Origin: Synergistaceae bacterium
GTDB lineage: Bacteria > Synergistota > Synergistia > Synergistales > Aminobacteriaceae
Length of the DNA: 46,863 nt
Assembly: GCA_022837505.1 (NCBI GenBank)
Contig: JALHFZ010000013.1
Coordinates: forward strand, 1,944-48,806
Direction of reading: 5' to 3'
The position numbers and the translations under genes were made by a program. The notes beneath the pieces were generated by a model, which saw only the letters and a program-made list of their open reading frames with translations, had not been told where the DNA came from and did not search any database. Of the stretch, positions 39,993-46,863 are shown in pieces (position 1 is the first letter of the stretch; every line of letters starts with the position of its first letter).

Positions 39993-41873
39993 ATGTCAAT
40001 AAAACGTGGGTTTTTTATTCTCATTCTCTGCCTGATCCTGCTTCCGGCAGGCCTTCCTCTGGAGGCGGCCGAAACCCCTGAAAAGATCCCCACAGTGGTG
40101 GTCACAGGATCCCGCCTCGCCGAAAATCTCGAGGATGTTCCGGCGCCAGCCTATGTGATCACCCGGGAGGATATTGAGAAATCCGGGGCGCGGAACGTCC
40201 AGGACGTTCTGAACCGCCTTCCCGGAGTAGTGGGGCTTGCAGGCGGCGCATCCATGACCCAGCCGAAGGGGATCACCATCCGCACCCTGACTACGGAGGT
40301 CCTTCTTCTCGTGGACGGGATACCCATGATGAACACGAGCTACGGGACAGGCGCGGTGCTCGGAATGCCCTTCGACCTCAGGACCATCCCCCTCGAGTCC
40401 GTGGAGCGGATCGAAGCGGTGAAGGGGGCCTCGTCGGCGATCTACGGCTCCCACGCTGCCGCAGGGGTCATCAATATCATCACCCGCGCCGGCGCTGATG
40501 AGAGCCAATGGTCCCTCAAGGGCGAGGCGGGCAGTCAGGGGTGGTTTAGGGGCAGCTTCCGGGCCACCGCAGCAGGGGAGGGATTTTCCGCCACGGCGGG
40601 ATATATGCGGACTCAGGAGGGGGAGATCAACCTCCGTCTTCTTCCCGGCGGAGGGTACGACCGGGCCCGGGATTTCACCGGGGATGATTTTTTTATGAGG
40701 CTTGACGGAGGGAAATGGCGGTTCCTCGCCGAGTGGGGAAACTCCTCCTCCTCCTGGGATTTCACTGATTTCTTCGGAGTTAAGGATGAAAACCGGCTGA
40801 AAAACGACTACCATCGGTTTTCTGTAAATTATTTCGACGGGGTCAACACCGCCCGAATCTATTCCACCGGAAACAGCAAAGATGTCTTCGACCTGTCAGG
40901 GTTCACAAACTTCGACGACACATCCTTCGGAGCCTCCTTCAGCCATCGGCAGAACCTCTTCGGCGTGCCCGCCGTATGGGGCGTGGATTGGCGGCGGGAA
41001 GAGGGTTCCTCCGTGAACCGGGACAACCCCTACGGCAACAACGACCCCTACGATCTCTCCCGGACCAACGTCGCCCCCTTTGCCGAGTTCTCTCTTCCCC
41101 TGGGGGATATGGCCCTCGACCTCGGCCTGCGGTATGAATCCTGGAGCGGAGACCGGGGTGCAGACGCCGATGAGTTCATCCCCCGGCTTTCCCTCAACTG
41201 GGAGAGTCCCTCCGGGAAATTATGGTATTTCACCGTGGGGCGCTTTTTTGCCATGCCCAGCTTTTACCAGCTTTTCATGCCCTCCCGCAGCTTCGGCTTG
41301 CCCAATCCCGATCTGAAGCCCGAAAAAGGGTGGACCTGGGACCTGGGCGTTCGGGGAGGCGGGGAAATTCACCCCTGGAACGTCGGAGTTTTCTACATGG
41401 ACATGACTGACAAGATCAATTATGTCTCTGATCCGGTGACCTGGTTCGGCCAGTATCAGAATGTGGATGAGTTTCGGGCCTGGGGGGTGGAGGGGGAGAT
41501 CACCCTCCCGATCAGTGACGCATGGAGCTTCACCCAGGGGTTCTCATGGACGGATGCCGAAGAGCGTCCCGCCGGAGGGGACTGGGTCCGTTCAGGCCTT
41601 CCCCGGCTGCAGCTCATCAGCAGGTTGAGTTGGTGGAAGGGGACGTGGTCGGGGGAGATTGAAGGGCAGTGGCTCGCAGACCGGGTTCTCACCAGCGCCG
41701 TCTACAAGGATGACGACATTTTCCTCCTGAACGCCTCGGTGCAGAAAAAAGGCCGGGAGAACACCTTCCGCCTCGGATGCGCCAATATCCTCGATGAGGA
41801 ATATGTTCTCGACAGCCAGGGGTACGTTACCCCCGAGCGGCGGTTCTTTATCTCCTGGGAGCACGTCTTTTAA
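39993..41873 (+). CDS. btuB: TonB-dependent outer-membrane receptor, probably for cobalamin
   Basis: Encodes 626 residues. A signal peptide is cut near LEAAE. A TonB box, PTVVVTGSR, begins about ten residues into the mature protein. The plug domain follows, with GARNVQDVLNRLPGV and the RIEAVKGASSAIYGSHAAAGVINI block typical of BtuB-type receptors. The rest is a beta barrel that ends in an aromatic-rich strand with C-terminal Phe (ISWEHVF), the outer-membrane insertion signal. AAAAGGAG precedes the ATG. The upstream cobalamin riboswitch and the convergent cobalamin ABC/TonB operon make vitamin B12 or a related corrinoid the likely substrate. Confidence 0.9.
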   Translation: MSIKRGFFILILCLILLPAGLPLEAAETPEKIPTVVVTGSRLAENLEDVPAPAYVITREDIEKSGARNVQDVLNRLPGVVGLAGGASMTQPKGITIRTLTTEVLLLVDGIPMMNTSYGTGAVLGMPFDLRTIPLESVERIEAVKGASSAIYGSHAAAGVINIITRAGADESQWSLKGEAGSQGWFRGSFRATAAGEGFSATAGYMRTQEGEINLRLLPGGGYDRARDFTGDDFFMRLDGGKWRFLAEWGNSSSSWDFTDFFGVKDENRLKNDYHRFSVNYFDGVNTARIYSTGNSKDVFDLSGFTNFDDTSFGASFSHRQNLFGVPAVWGVDWRREEGSSVNRDNPYGNNDPYDLSRTNVAPFAEFSLPLGDMALDLGLRYESWSGDRGADADEFIPRLSLNWESPSGKLWYFTVGRFFAMPSFYQLFMPSRSFGLPNPDLKPEKGWTWDLGVRGGGEIHPWNVGVFYMDMTDKINYVSDPVTWFGQYQNVDEFRAWGVEGEITLPISDAWSFTQGFSWTDAEERPAGGDWVRSGLPRLQLISRLSWWKGTWSGEIEGQWLADRVLTSAVYKDDDIFLLNASVQKKGRENTFRLGCANILDEEYVLDSQGYVTPERRFFISWEHVF

Positions 41874-41905
41874 GGGAAAGAAACTGTGGCGAAACAGGGG
41901 TGTAC

Positions 41906-41941
41906 AAGAGGAAGACGGGTGGAGGCTCGTCTTCCTCTTTA
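41906..41941. terminator. Terminator between the receptor gene and tonB
   Basis: AAGAGGAAGACG at 41906-41917 pairs with CGTCTTCCTCTT at 41928-41939 around a ten-base loop. The right arm ends at the stop codon of tonB on the other strand. Confidence 0.75.
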
Positions 41942-42862
41942 TGTATCGAGCCGAAAGAGAAAAGGGATTCGCGCCCGGACCGTGACGTTATCGCTGAAGA
42001 CCCATTGTCTTGCGGCCCGGAGGGCGGCGGCGTCCAGTCGGGTCGAGCCGCTGCTTCGTTCAACCTCGGCGTCTGTGACCCGCCCTGATTGTATGGTCAC
42101 GAGAATGACCGCCTTTCCCTCCTCCCCCCGCTTGCGGGAGAAGAGGGGGTAGACGGGTACGACCCGCTTCACGATGGAGAGGGTCTCTCCGTCCACGGGC
42201 TCTGCCGCCTTTCCGGGAGAAGGAGAGTTTGAAACTTTTCTTTCTTCGCCGCCCCCGGCAGTTGGAGTCTTTGAAGGGAGCGAAACCCCTGGCGCTCGGG
42301 CCGAAAGAGGAGGTGCCGCCTGTGCTTTCTCCGGTACAGGCTTCCCCTTCGGAGGGGGCAGGTTTTTCTTCCCGGCCTTTTGAACTGGCCCGTGTTCCTT
42401 CTGCACCTTCCGTGGTGGCTGAGGAAGGAGCTTTTGTTTGGGAATTGGTTTTTCAAGCGCTGGCGGAACCACTGCAGGGGTAGTTTTCTTTTGAAGGGGG
42501 ACAGGGCGTATTTTCGGAACTTCAGGCACGAGAGGTTTTTTGGCTATCTCTGGCACAGGTGGTTTTTCCTGTATCTCGGGAACAGGGAGTTCGGCTGTCA
42601 GCTCGGGTGTACCGGATGTTTCCAGTACCTCCGACGTGACAGCTTCTTTCGCGTTTTCCATAGGCGGAGGACTCGGCTGAGAGGCGGCAGGGGCGGTTCT
42701 TTCTGATTTTTCCGATCGTTCCCTCACCGGGGTCTCAATATGTCTCAGTACGAGGCGCAGAACGGGTGGGGTCTCCGACGCCTCAGGGAGAGAGGCGGGG
42801 ATGAGCAGCAGCAGAAGATGAAAGACCAGGCTGGCGGCGATGGCGGGAAACCAGCGTCTCAC
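41939..42862 (-). CDS. tonB: TonB energy transducer
   Basis: Encodes 307 residues from a GTG at 42862 that overlaps the exbD stop (GTGA) and has GGAGG upstream. A single membrane anchor follows the start (residues 6-26, IAASLVFHLLLLLIPA). The long middle part is rich in proline, lysine and glutamate with repeated PVPEI.K-type units, as in TonB periplasmic spacers. The C-terminal domain has VKRVVPVYPLFSRKRGEEG, with the YP motif, and ARQWVF, which contact TonB boxes. The upstream in-frame extension into exbD is a shadow. It should power the adjacent cobalamin receptor. Confidence 0.9.
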   Translation of the reverse strand: MRRWFPAIAASLVFHLLLLLIPASLPEASETPPVLRLVLRHIETPVRERSEKSERTAPAASQPSPPPMENAKEAVTSEVLETSGTPELTAELPVPEIQEKPPVPEIAKKPLVPEVPKIRPVPLQKKTTPAVVPPALEKPIPKQKLLPQPPRKVQKEHGPVQKAGKKNLPPPKGKPVPEKAQAAPPLSARAPGVSLPSKTPTAGGGEERKVSNSPSPGKAAEPVDGETLSIVKRVVPVYPLFSRKRGEEGKAVILVTIQSGRVTDAEVERSSGSTRLDAAALRAARQWVFSDNVTVRARIPFLFRLDT

Positions 42863-43251
42863 GGCGTCTCTCCTCCCTCGAGGGCGAGCCCGGCGGAGGA
42901 CACTCCGAGACGTCGCAGCAGATCGAGGACTTCCGCCACGTCGCCGTAGGGGGCTGACCGGTCGGCGGCCACGAGGATCTGTCCTTTTCCGTCGAGGGCG
43001 CTCTGCACAAGGGCGGGAAGATCCTCTCTGCCGATCTCCCGATTTCCCCACAGAAGGCCGCCCTCAGGAGTGACGGTCAGCAGCAGGGATCCCCCCGTCC
43101 CCTCCCGGATACCTTCCCCCTGAGGGAGATCCACCACGATCTGCCCGGAGAGAAAGGTGGCCGTAAGGACGAAGAAGATGATGAGCATGAAGAGGACGTC
43201 GATCAGGGGAGTGATGTCGAGGGCGATTCCGCCCCGCCTCCGTCTGCTCAT
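42859..43251 (-). CDS. exbD: ExbD biopolymer transport protein
   Basis: Encodes 130 residues. It has one N-terminal membrane helix in which the conserved Asp of ITPLIDVLFMLIIFF carries the proton path, followed by a periplasmic domain ending near LGVSSAGLAL. The ATG at 43251 overlaps the exbB stop (ATGA). It forms the proton channel with ExbB and drives TonB. Confidence 0.92.
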   Translation of the reverse strand: MSRRRRGGIALDITPLIDVLFMLIIFFVLTATFLSGQIVVDLPQGEGIREGTGGSLLLTVTPEGGLLWGNREIGREDLPALVQSALDGKGQILVAADRSAPYGDVAEVLDLLRRLGVSSAGLALEGGETP

Positions 43252-43880
43252 GGCAGGGGCACGTCCTCTTTGGGGGAGGAGGAAAGAAAGCGCTCCCGGA
43301 GGAGGAAGTCTCCCCCCCGGTTCAGGCACTCCTCCTCGGAGTCTATTCTCCGGAAAAGGAGGCTGGAGGCGAAGAGTACGGGGATGGCCACGGAAAGGCC
43401 GGCCACCGTGGTGAAGAGGGCCTTCCAGATGCCCCCGGTGACTGCCGCCGCGGTGATCTGCCCTCCTGTCCGCAGGGAGGCGAACATCTCCACCATGCCC
43501 AGAACAGTCCCGAGAAGGCCGAGGAGGGGGGTCGTTCTTCCGATGACCTCAAGAAGGGACATGTTCTTCTCCCACCGGAAGAGCTCCCGGCGGATCTGCT
43601 GTTCCACCACGAGCTTCATATCCTCCCGTCCGGCGGACCAGTGCTCCACCGCGGCCTGAAAGAGCCGGTAGAGGGAGCTGTCCGAGCTGAAGACCAGATT
43701 TCTCATCCCCTGAAGATCCCCCCGGGCGAGATGGGCCCGGAAGGCTTCTTCAAGGGGGCCTGGGTCTGCCGAGGCCCTGCGGAAGAAGAGCAGCCGCTCC
43801 GCCGCCACGGCGAAGGCCGCGACGGAGAGGGCGGCGATGATCCACATGAGGACTCCGCCCGTACGCATCATCTCAAGCAT
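43248..43880 (-). CDS. exbB: ExbB/TolQ-type proton channel
   Basis: Encodes 210 residues with three membrane segments: near residues 8-30, and the pair around TTPLLGLLGTVLGMVEMF and LFTTVAGLSVAIPVLFA. These two segments are the ExbB/MotA signature. AAGGAGG precedes the ATG. It follows the permease gene by 15 bases and overlaps exbD. Its position within the cobalamin operon suggests a dedicated energising system. Confidence 0.92.
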   Translation of the reverse strand: MLEMMRTGGVLMWIIAALSVAAFAVAAERLLFFRRASADPGPLEEAFRAHLARGDLQGMRNLVFSSDSSLYRLFQAAVEHWSAGREDMKLVVEQQIRRELFRWEKNMSLLEVIGRTTPLLGLLGTVLGMVEMFASLRTGGQITAAAVTGGIWKALFTTVAGLSVAIPVLFASSLLFRRIDSEEECLNRGGDFLLRERFLSSSPKEDVPLP

Positions 43881-43895
43881 GGCGATTTTCCTCCT

Positions 43896-44876
43896 TCATC
43901 TTTTCCCCGTCAGCAGCAGCCAGAGAAAGAAGATTGATCCGAGGCAGGAGGTGAGCACTCCCACCGGGATCTCCGCCGGCGCCCAGAGGGTCCGGGCGGC
44001 CGTGTCGCAGAGGACCAGAAACCCCCCTCCGAAGAGGAGGGAGGCGGGGACGAGCCGTCGATGATCCGCACCAACGAGGGCCCGGCAGATGTGAGGGCTC
44101 ATGAGGCCGACGAAGCCGATGGGGCCGCAGATTGCCACGTTCAGCCCCACGGCGAGGGAGACGGCGAAGAAGAGGATTCGTTCAAGCTTCCCCACGGGAA
44201 CACCCCGGCTCTGGGCCATCTCCTCTCCGCAGACGAGGAGGTTCAGCTCGGGGGCGTACAGCCGGGAGGCGAAGTAAATCAGGACGAGGGCCGGCAGAGC
44301 TGTAAGGGGTGCGGAGAACCCCACGGCCGAAATTCCCCCCATGGACCAGCGCATCATCCGGAAGGTGTCCACGTACCCCGCTCCGTACTGGATGAGCATG
44401 TTGAGGCTTCCGAAGAGAAAGCTCATGGCCACGCCGCTGAGCAGCAGGGTGGACCCGCCCCTTCGCTCCCGGGAGAGGGAGCCCGCGCCGTAGATGATCG
44501 CCGTTGCTGCCATTGCCCCGAGGAAGGCCGAGAGGGAGAGGCCCGAGAAGATCCCCAGAAAGGAGAAGGCCAGGCCGTACCGGATGGAGAGGACCGCGCC
44601 GAAGGCAGCTCCCGTGGAGACTCCGAGCATGTCCGGCGAGGCGAGGGAGTTCCGGAAGAGGGCCTGAAAGACCATTCCGCAGAGAGAGAGGGTCGCCCCG
44701 GTGATCCACCCCAGGAGCACCCGGGGGAGGCGGAGTTCGAGAAAAATCCGCCCCTCCGTCCCCGAGAGGGAGGCCCACAGGTCCGCCGGGGTGAGGGAGA
44801 GCATCCCCACGAAGGGAGCGAGGAGGACGGCCCCAAGGGAGAAGAGAAAGAGTACGGGGAGGGCGAGGCGTCTCAT
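43896..44876 (-). CDS. btuC: Cobalamin-type ABC transporter permease (FecCD/BtuC family)
   Basis: Encodes 326 residues with about nine or ten membrane segments. FecCD-family landmarks are ELRLPRVLLGWITGATLSLCGMVFQALFRNSLASPDMLG near residues 45-85, in which RLPR and the NPLA-like NSLASP are typical, and a late GPIGFVGLMSPHICR block that contacts the ATPase. Its start overlaps the ATPase stop by four bases. BtuC is inferred from the riboswitch upstream of the operon; heme or iron-chelate permeases belong to the same family. Confidence 0.9.
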   Translation of the reverse strand: MRRLALPVLFLFSLGAVLLAPFVGMLSLTPADLWASLSGTEGRIFLELRLPRVLLGWITGATLSLCGMVFQALFRNSLASPDMLGVSTGAAFGAVLSIRYGLAFSFLGIFSGLSLSAFLGAMAATAIIYGAGSLSRERRGGSTLLLSGVAMSFLFGSLNMLIQYGAGYVDTFRMMRWSMGGISAVGFSAPLTALPALVLIYFASRLYAPELNLLVCGEEMAQSRGVPVGKLERILFFAVSLAVGLNVAICGPIGFVGLMSPHICRALVGADHRRLVPASLLFGGGFLVLCDTAARTLWAPAEIPVGVLTSCLGSIFFLWLLLTGKR

Positions 44877-45661
44877 TTCAGAAGGCCCTCGGGGACCATG
44901 TAGGGGATTCCCCCGCCCGTCTGGCTGAAATAATGAAAGGGGGTATCGAAGAGCTTTCCCGGAAGATCGCCGGATAGAAAATCCTCCCGGGGGCCGTCCC
45001 AGAAGAGCCGCCCCCCCTTGAGGGCGAGGATGCGCCGGGCGCAGCGGAGGCTGAGGTTGGCGTCGTGGGTGATGAAGAAGATGGTGGTCCCCTCCTCCCG
45101 GTTGACCCGTTCGACCAGCGCGAGGGTCTCCACCTGGTGGCGGTAGTCGAGGTATGAGGTGGGCTCGTCGAGGAAGAGGATGTCCGTAGTCTGGGCCAGC
45201 GCCGCCGCGAGCAGGGCCTTCTGCCGTTCACCGCCGCTCAGCAGACCCAGGGGCCGGTCGGCGAGGTCATCCAGGCCGGTCAGGCTGAAAACCCTTGAAA
45301 GAATCTTCCGGTCCTCCCCGGTCTCTCCGGCGAAGGACTCCTTCCAGGGGTAGCGGGAGAGGAGGGCGAACTCCCTCACCGTGAAGGGGAGGTCATCGAA
45401 GCTCCCCTGGTGAACCCAGGCGATCCGCCGGGCGATCTCCCTGGCGGAAAACCCGCCCAGGTCTCTTCCGTCGATGGAAACCGAGCCCGACCCCCGGTCC
45501 TCGAGGCGGCCGAGGCATTTGAGGAGGCTGCTCTTTCCCGCCCCGTTGGGGCCGATGATCCCGATGAACTCCCCCTTCTCCACGGAGAAGGAGATGTCCC
45601 TCAAAATTGCCTGTCCGTTCAGGGTCAGCCCCAGGTTTTTGACTTCCAGAAGGGGTTTCAT
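44873..45661 (-). CDS. btuD: Cobalamin-type ABC transporter ATPase (FecE/BtuD family)
   Basis: Encodes 262 residues. Walker A is GPNGAGKSS near residue 38, the signature is LLSGGERQKALLAAAL, and Walker B is ILFLDEPTSYLD. The LDYRHQ segment after Walker B is typical of the FecE/BtuD group. It overlaps both neighbours by four bases (ATGA), so translation of the whole operon is coupled. Confidence 0.92.
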   Translation of the reverse strand: MKPLLEVKNLGLTLNGQAILRDISFSVEKGEFIGIIGPNGAGKSSLLKCLGRLEDRGSGSVSIDGRDLGGFSAREIARRIAWVHQGSFDDLPFTVREFALLSRYPWKESFAGETGEDRKILSRVFSLTGLDDLADRPLGLLSGGERQKALLAAALAQTTDILFLDEPTSYLDYRHQVETLALVERVNREEGTTIFFITHDANLSLRCARRILALKGGRLFWDGPREDFLSGDLPGKLFDTPFHYFSQTGGGIPYMVPEGLLK

Positions 45662-46560
45662 GGGGCCCAGGGGATTTCAGGGTGGATTTTTTCTGCAAAG
45701 GCCCGGAGAATCGAGGCCACCCGAGGGCCGGGGCGGAGGAAGACCGTTCCGTCGAAGATGAAGATCCGGTCCTCCCTGGTGGCCGGAAGGTCGGCGCTCG
45801 TCTTCCACCCTGCCTTCAGCGCGGCGGGGTTGAAGAGGGTGTCGAGGTCCACCGGTCCGACGGAATGATAGAAGGCCTTGTCCCCTACGAGGTCGAAGAT
45901 GATCTCGGGGGCGATCTTCAAAACTCCCTCAAGGGATATGCGGGGGTAGAGGATCCCCTCCTCCCGGGAGGCGTTCTGTCCGCCGGCCATCTCTATCAGT
46001 TCGTCGTAGAAGGTGTTTCTCCCGGCGATGTAGACCGAGGTGAGGCGCTTTTCGGCGAGATCCCGGGAGACCGAGAGCAGGACCCGGGGGCGGGAGGGGA
46101 GGGCTGAAACCTTCCGGCGCACGTCCTCCATCTGATCGCGGATTGAGGCGATGATCCCGGCGGCCCTTTCCTCCGCGCCGCAGGCCGCGCCGAGGTCAGA
46201 AAGCCCCGTGAAGATATCCTCCACTCTTTTCTGCCTCAGCAGGACGCAGGGGATTCCGATGGCCCGAACCTGGGGGAGGAACTGTTCGTGGATATCCGAG
46301 AGCACCAGGAGGTCGGTCTTTCTGGCCAGAAGGGCCTCGAGGTTGAAGCCCGCGAAGCCGCCGATCTGCTCCTTCCTCCGGGCCTCGGCGGGGTAGTCGC
46401 AGAACTCCGTCACGGCGATGATATTCTCCCCCTGGCCGAGGGCATAGAGCATCTCCGTCCCCACGGGGGTGAGGGAGACGATCCGCCGGGGGGAGCCCTC
46501 CGCCGGTGAAAACAGCAGGAAAAAGAAGATAAAAAGAGTGGAAAGATGGATTTTTTTCAA
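45658..46560 (-). CDS. btuF: Cobalamin-type ABC transporter binding protein (BtuF/FecB family)
   Basis: Encodes 300 residues from a TTG at 46560, with AAAGGAGC about ten bases upstream; no ATG is available at the right place. A signal peptide (core residues 9-19, LFIFFFLLF) is cut near AEG. The mature protein starts RRIVSLTPVGTEMLYALG, the class III binding-protein pattern with the Glu that docks the permease, and continues with VAVTEFCDYP-like ITEFCDYPAEA. First gene of the operon, directly after the riboswitch terminator. The substrate is inferred from the riboswitch. Confidence 0.9.
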   Translation of the reverse strand: MKKIHLSTLFIFFFLLFSPAEGSPRRIVSLTPVGTEMLYALGQGENIIAVTEFCDYPAEARRKEQIGGFAGFNLEALLARKTDLLVLSDIHEQFLPQVRAIGIPCVLLRQKRVEDIFTGLSDLGAACGAEERAAGIIASIRDQMEDVRRKVSALPSRPRVLLSVSRDLAEKRLTSVYIAGRNTFYDELIEMAGGQNASREEGILYPRISLEGVLKIAPEIIFDLVGDKAFYHSVGPVDLDTLFNPAALKAGWKTSADLPATREDRIFIFDGTVFLRPGPRVASILRAFAEKIHPEIPWAP

Positions 46561-46581
46561 GACGAGTGACGCTCCTTTAGG

Positions 46582-46613
46582 AGAAAAGAAAAAGGGGACC
46601 GCGGGGTCCCCTT
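46582..46613 (-). terminator. Riboswitch-controlled terminator before btuF
   Basis: GGGGACC at 46594-46600 pairs with GGTCCCC at 46605-46611; on the minus strand it is followed by TTTTTCTTTTC. It lies between the aptamer and the binding-protein gene. Confidence 0.85.
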
Positions 46614-46621
46614 GAGAGTGC

Positions 46622-46789
46622 TCTGGATGCTTTCTGCCCGCGCACACATCCGCCGTCTCCTTCAGGTTTTCTGGCTTCCGGGGATATTCTCCCGGATACA
46701 GTGGCGGGGCCGCTCCGGCGTTGCACCGGATTGCCCTGAAAGTTCCGTTCTCATATTCAGTTGGTCTCAGCCGGAATATTTTTCCCGGC
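46622..46789 (-). promoter_or_regulatory. Cobalamin riboswitch upstream of the uptake operon
   Basis: On the minus strand the conserved blocks are CAATCCGGTGCAACGCCGG, AGCGGCCCCGCCACTGTA, CCGGGAGAATATCCCCGG and AAGCCAGAAAACCTG. This is the classic cobalamin core with the GCCACTG box. With the riboswitch at 39712 it puts both halves of the uptake system under the same signal. Confidence 0.95.
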
Positions 46790-46795
46790 AAGCAT

Positions 46796-46824
46796 ATTCT
46801 ACGGGGTAAGGACTGCGGGGTCAA
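46796..46824 (-). promoter_or_regulatory. Promoter of the cobalamin-uptake operon
   Basis: On the minus strand TTGACC (46824-46819) and TAGAAT (46801-46796) are separated by 17 bases. The -35 is identical to that of the receptor unit. Nothing further can be supported in 46825-46863. Confidence 0.8.
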
Positions 46825-46863
46825 TACGGAGATCAGCCCATCCGTCCCCCCATTCTGTTGAAG

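Noticed and set aside
42863..43051. Upstream extension of TonB into exbD
   Set aside because: The GTG at 42862 has a ribosome site, overlaps the exbD stop and puts the membrane anchor at the N-terminus; the extension is Arg-rich shadow sequence.

Overview
This 46.9 kb window comes from a GC-rich anaerobic bacterium with an outer membrane. The TonB/ExbB/ExbD system and a TonB-dependent receptor show the outer membrane. The peptide ABC importer, dipeptidases, MinD-ferredoxin ATPases and an old-yellow-enzyme reductase suggest a peptide and amino-acid fermenting anaerobe. The combination looks most like the Synergistota, but that is inference from gene content and no marker gene is present.

Layout. 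(1) 1-2641: the end of a secreted copper/zinc-SOD-like protein, a COG1237 metallo-beta-lactamase-fold protein with a near-consensus promoter, and a divergent cis-prenyltransferase. (2) 2654-6781: a Fur-type regulator that lacks the usual metal-sensing histidines faces an iron-sulfur/metal-cofactor type operon (DUF5320, NifX-like, two MinD-ferredoxin ATPases, NifX-like, Mrp). A Fur-box palindrome lies between them. (3) 6935-12224: a dpp/opp-type peptide importer whose first ATPase gene is broken by a small deletion with frameshift. (4) 12383-17490: a C69 dipeptidase, a threonine-synthase-like PLP enzyme, a DUF169 protein and a broken isoaspartyl dipeptidase gene. (5) 17754-21128: pstSCAB. (6) 21213-22311: a split YeeE/YedE transporter pair. 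The first gene has an in-frame TGA exactly at its conserved cysteine, followed by a hairpin that fits a bacterial SECIS, so it is a candidate selenoprotein. (7) 22464-24021: an old-yellow-enzyme reductase and an IS30 relic.

(8) 24182-35260 is an accessory island. Two paralogous 830-residue STAND/LuxR regulators bracket three secreted proteins that share a domain I cannot assign to a known family. DUF2442-like, DUF1036-like, small membrane and secreted proteins follow. (9) 35639-38519: HMG-CoA-lyase, CaiB-type CoA-transferase and a GntR/FCD regulator with a palindromic operator. (10) 38658-39470: a riboflavin ECF substrate-binding protein under an FMN riboswitch. (11) 39674-46824: two convergent cobalamin-uptake units, each with its own strong promoter, cobalamin riboswitch and terminator. 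One encodes the outer-membrane receptor; the other encodes binding protein, ATPase, permease, ExbB, ExbD and TonB in one overlapping operon.

The most notable observations are the probable selenocysteine in the YeeE-type transporter, the regulator/secreted-protein island, and the metal-blind Fur beside the MinD/NifX operon. Two genes (dppD, iadA) carry the same kind of lesion, a loss of roughly ten codons plus a frameshift; this may be real decay or an assembly fault. No tRNA, rRNA or CRISPR array was seen.
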